Assembly: GCA_030754885.1 (NCBI GenBank)
Contig: JASLZL010000111.1
Span: 1-41,965 of the forward strand
DNA: 41,965 bases
Origin: Rhodospirillales bacterium
GTDB taxonomy: Bacteria; Pseudomonadota; Alphaproteobacteria; Rhodospirillales; JASLLZ01
Reading direction: 5' to 3'
Of the stretch, positions 41,964 through 41,965 are shown one piece after another. Made by a program: the position numbers and the translations under genes. The notes beneath the pieces are model-generated. The model was given only the letters and a program-made list of their open reading frames with translations. It was not told where the DNA came from and did not search any database. Each line of letters begins with the position of its first letter. The first letter of the stretch is position 1.

Positions 41964-41965
41964 GA
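41838..41965 (-). mobile_element. IS5 family insertion sequence, one end (truncated by window edge)
   Basis: The last 42 codons of a transposase occupy this segment and break the DUF4238 gene. A CTAG at 41838-41841 marks a plausible target site, since IS5 relatives favour YTAR-type targets. The terminal repeat and the other end lie outside the window, so the boundary is approximate. Confidence 0.7.

Overview
The window is a high-GC, gene-dense chromosomal segment of an alphaproteobacterium, most likely of the Rhodospirillales type. This inference rests on gene content and order: ubiG/lysC/ptsP, comF/grxC/nitrilase/DUF1178, a class II DAHP synthase, an nadE-cysS pair, and an alphaproteobacterial-style FNR box. 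I cannot name the species. Both ends of the window lie inside insertion sequences: an IS1595-type transposase tail at the left edge and an IS5-type transposase tail at the right edge.

Layout. (1) 1-8.6 kb: IS1595 end, ptsP (PTS-Ntr enzyme I), a 321-bp MITE-like element, lysC, divergent ubiG, then DUF1178, glutaredoxin and a nitrilase-superfamily hydrolase. A conserved gene of unknown function sits behind a perfect FNR palindrome, followed by comF. (2) 8.7-13.7 kb: a TPR-sulfotransferase protein translationally coupled to a BioC/NDUFAF5-like methyltransferase, then sfsA, map and radC. (3) 13.7-19.3 kb: a bacteriohemerythrin with a near-consensus FNR site upstream, three tandem Bcr/CflA-type MFS exporters, a haloacid dehalogenase and a methyltransferase. 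(4) 19.4-22.9 kb: a compact mercury-resistance module (merR divergent from merF-merA around a textbook 19-bp-spacer operator/promoter) and a class III adenylate/guanylate cyclase. (5) 22.9-27.1 kb: a leftward trehalose/glucose operon, GH15 hydrolase -> otsA -> glk, without otsB. (6) 27.2-31.4 kb: a lytic transglycosylase, a candidate small RNA with its own promoter and terminator, a second MITE-like repeat, a GNAT acetyltransferase/N-formylglutamate amidohydrolase pair, tRNA-Val(GAC), arfB and a small lysine-rich repeat protein. (7) 31.4-37.0 kb: nadE-cysS, a conserved hypothetical gene and aroG (class II). (8) 37.2-41.2 kb: an accessory metabolic neighbourhood with an SDR lacking the usual catalytic residues, a zinc-ribbon/membrane microprotein, a ureohydrolase homologue lacking several catalytic residues, a RIME-like palindromic repeat, and two tandem aspartate/glutamate-racemase-family paralogues, one ended early by an in-frame amber codon. 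(9) 41.4-42.0 kb: an AT-rich DUF4238 gene cut off by the IS5 element.

Most of the window is ordinary chromosomal housekeeping. The less ordinary signals are: two putative FNR-controlled genes, the orphan sRNA candidate with an anti-Shine-Dalgarno motif, the two MITE-like elements and a REP-like insertion inside an exporter's N-terminus, and the 37-41 kb cluster in which two homologues of well-known enzymes have lost canonical catalytic residues.
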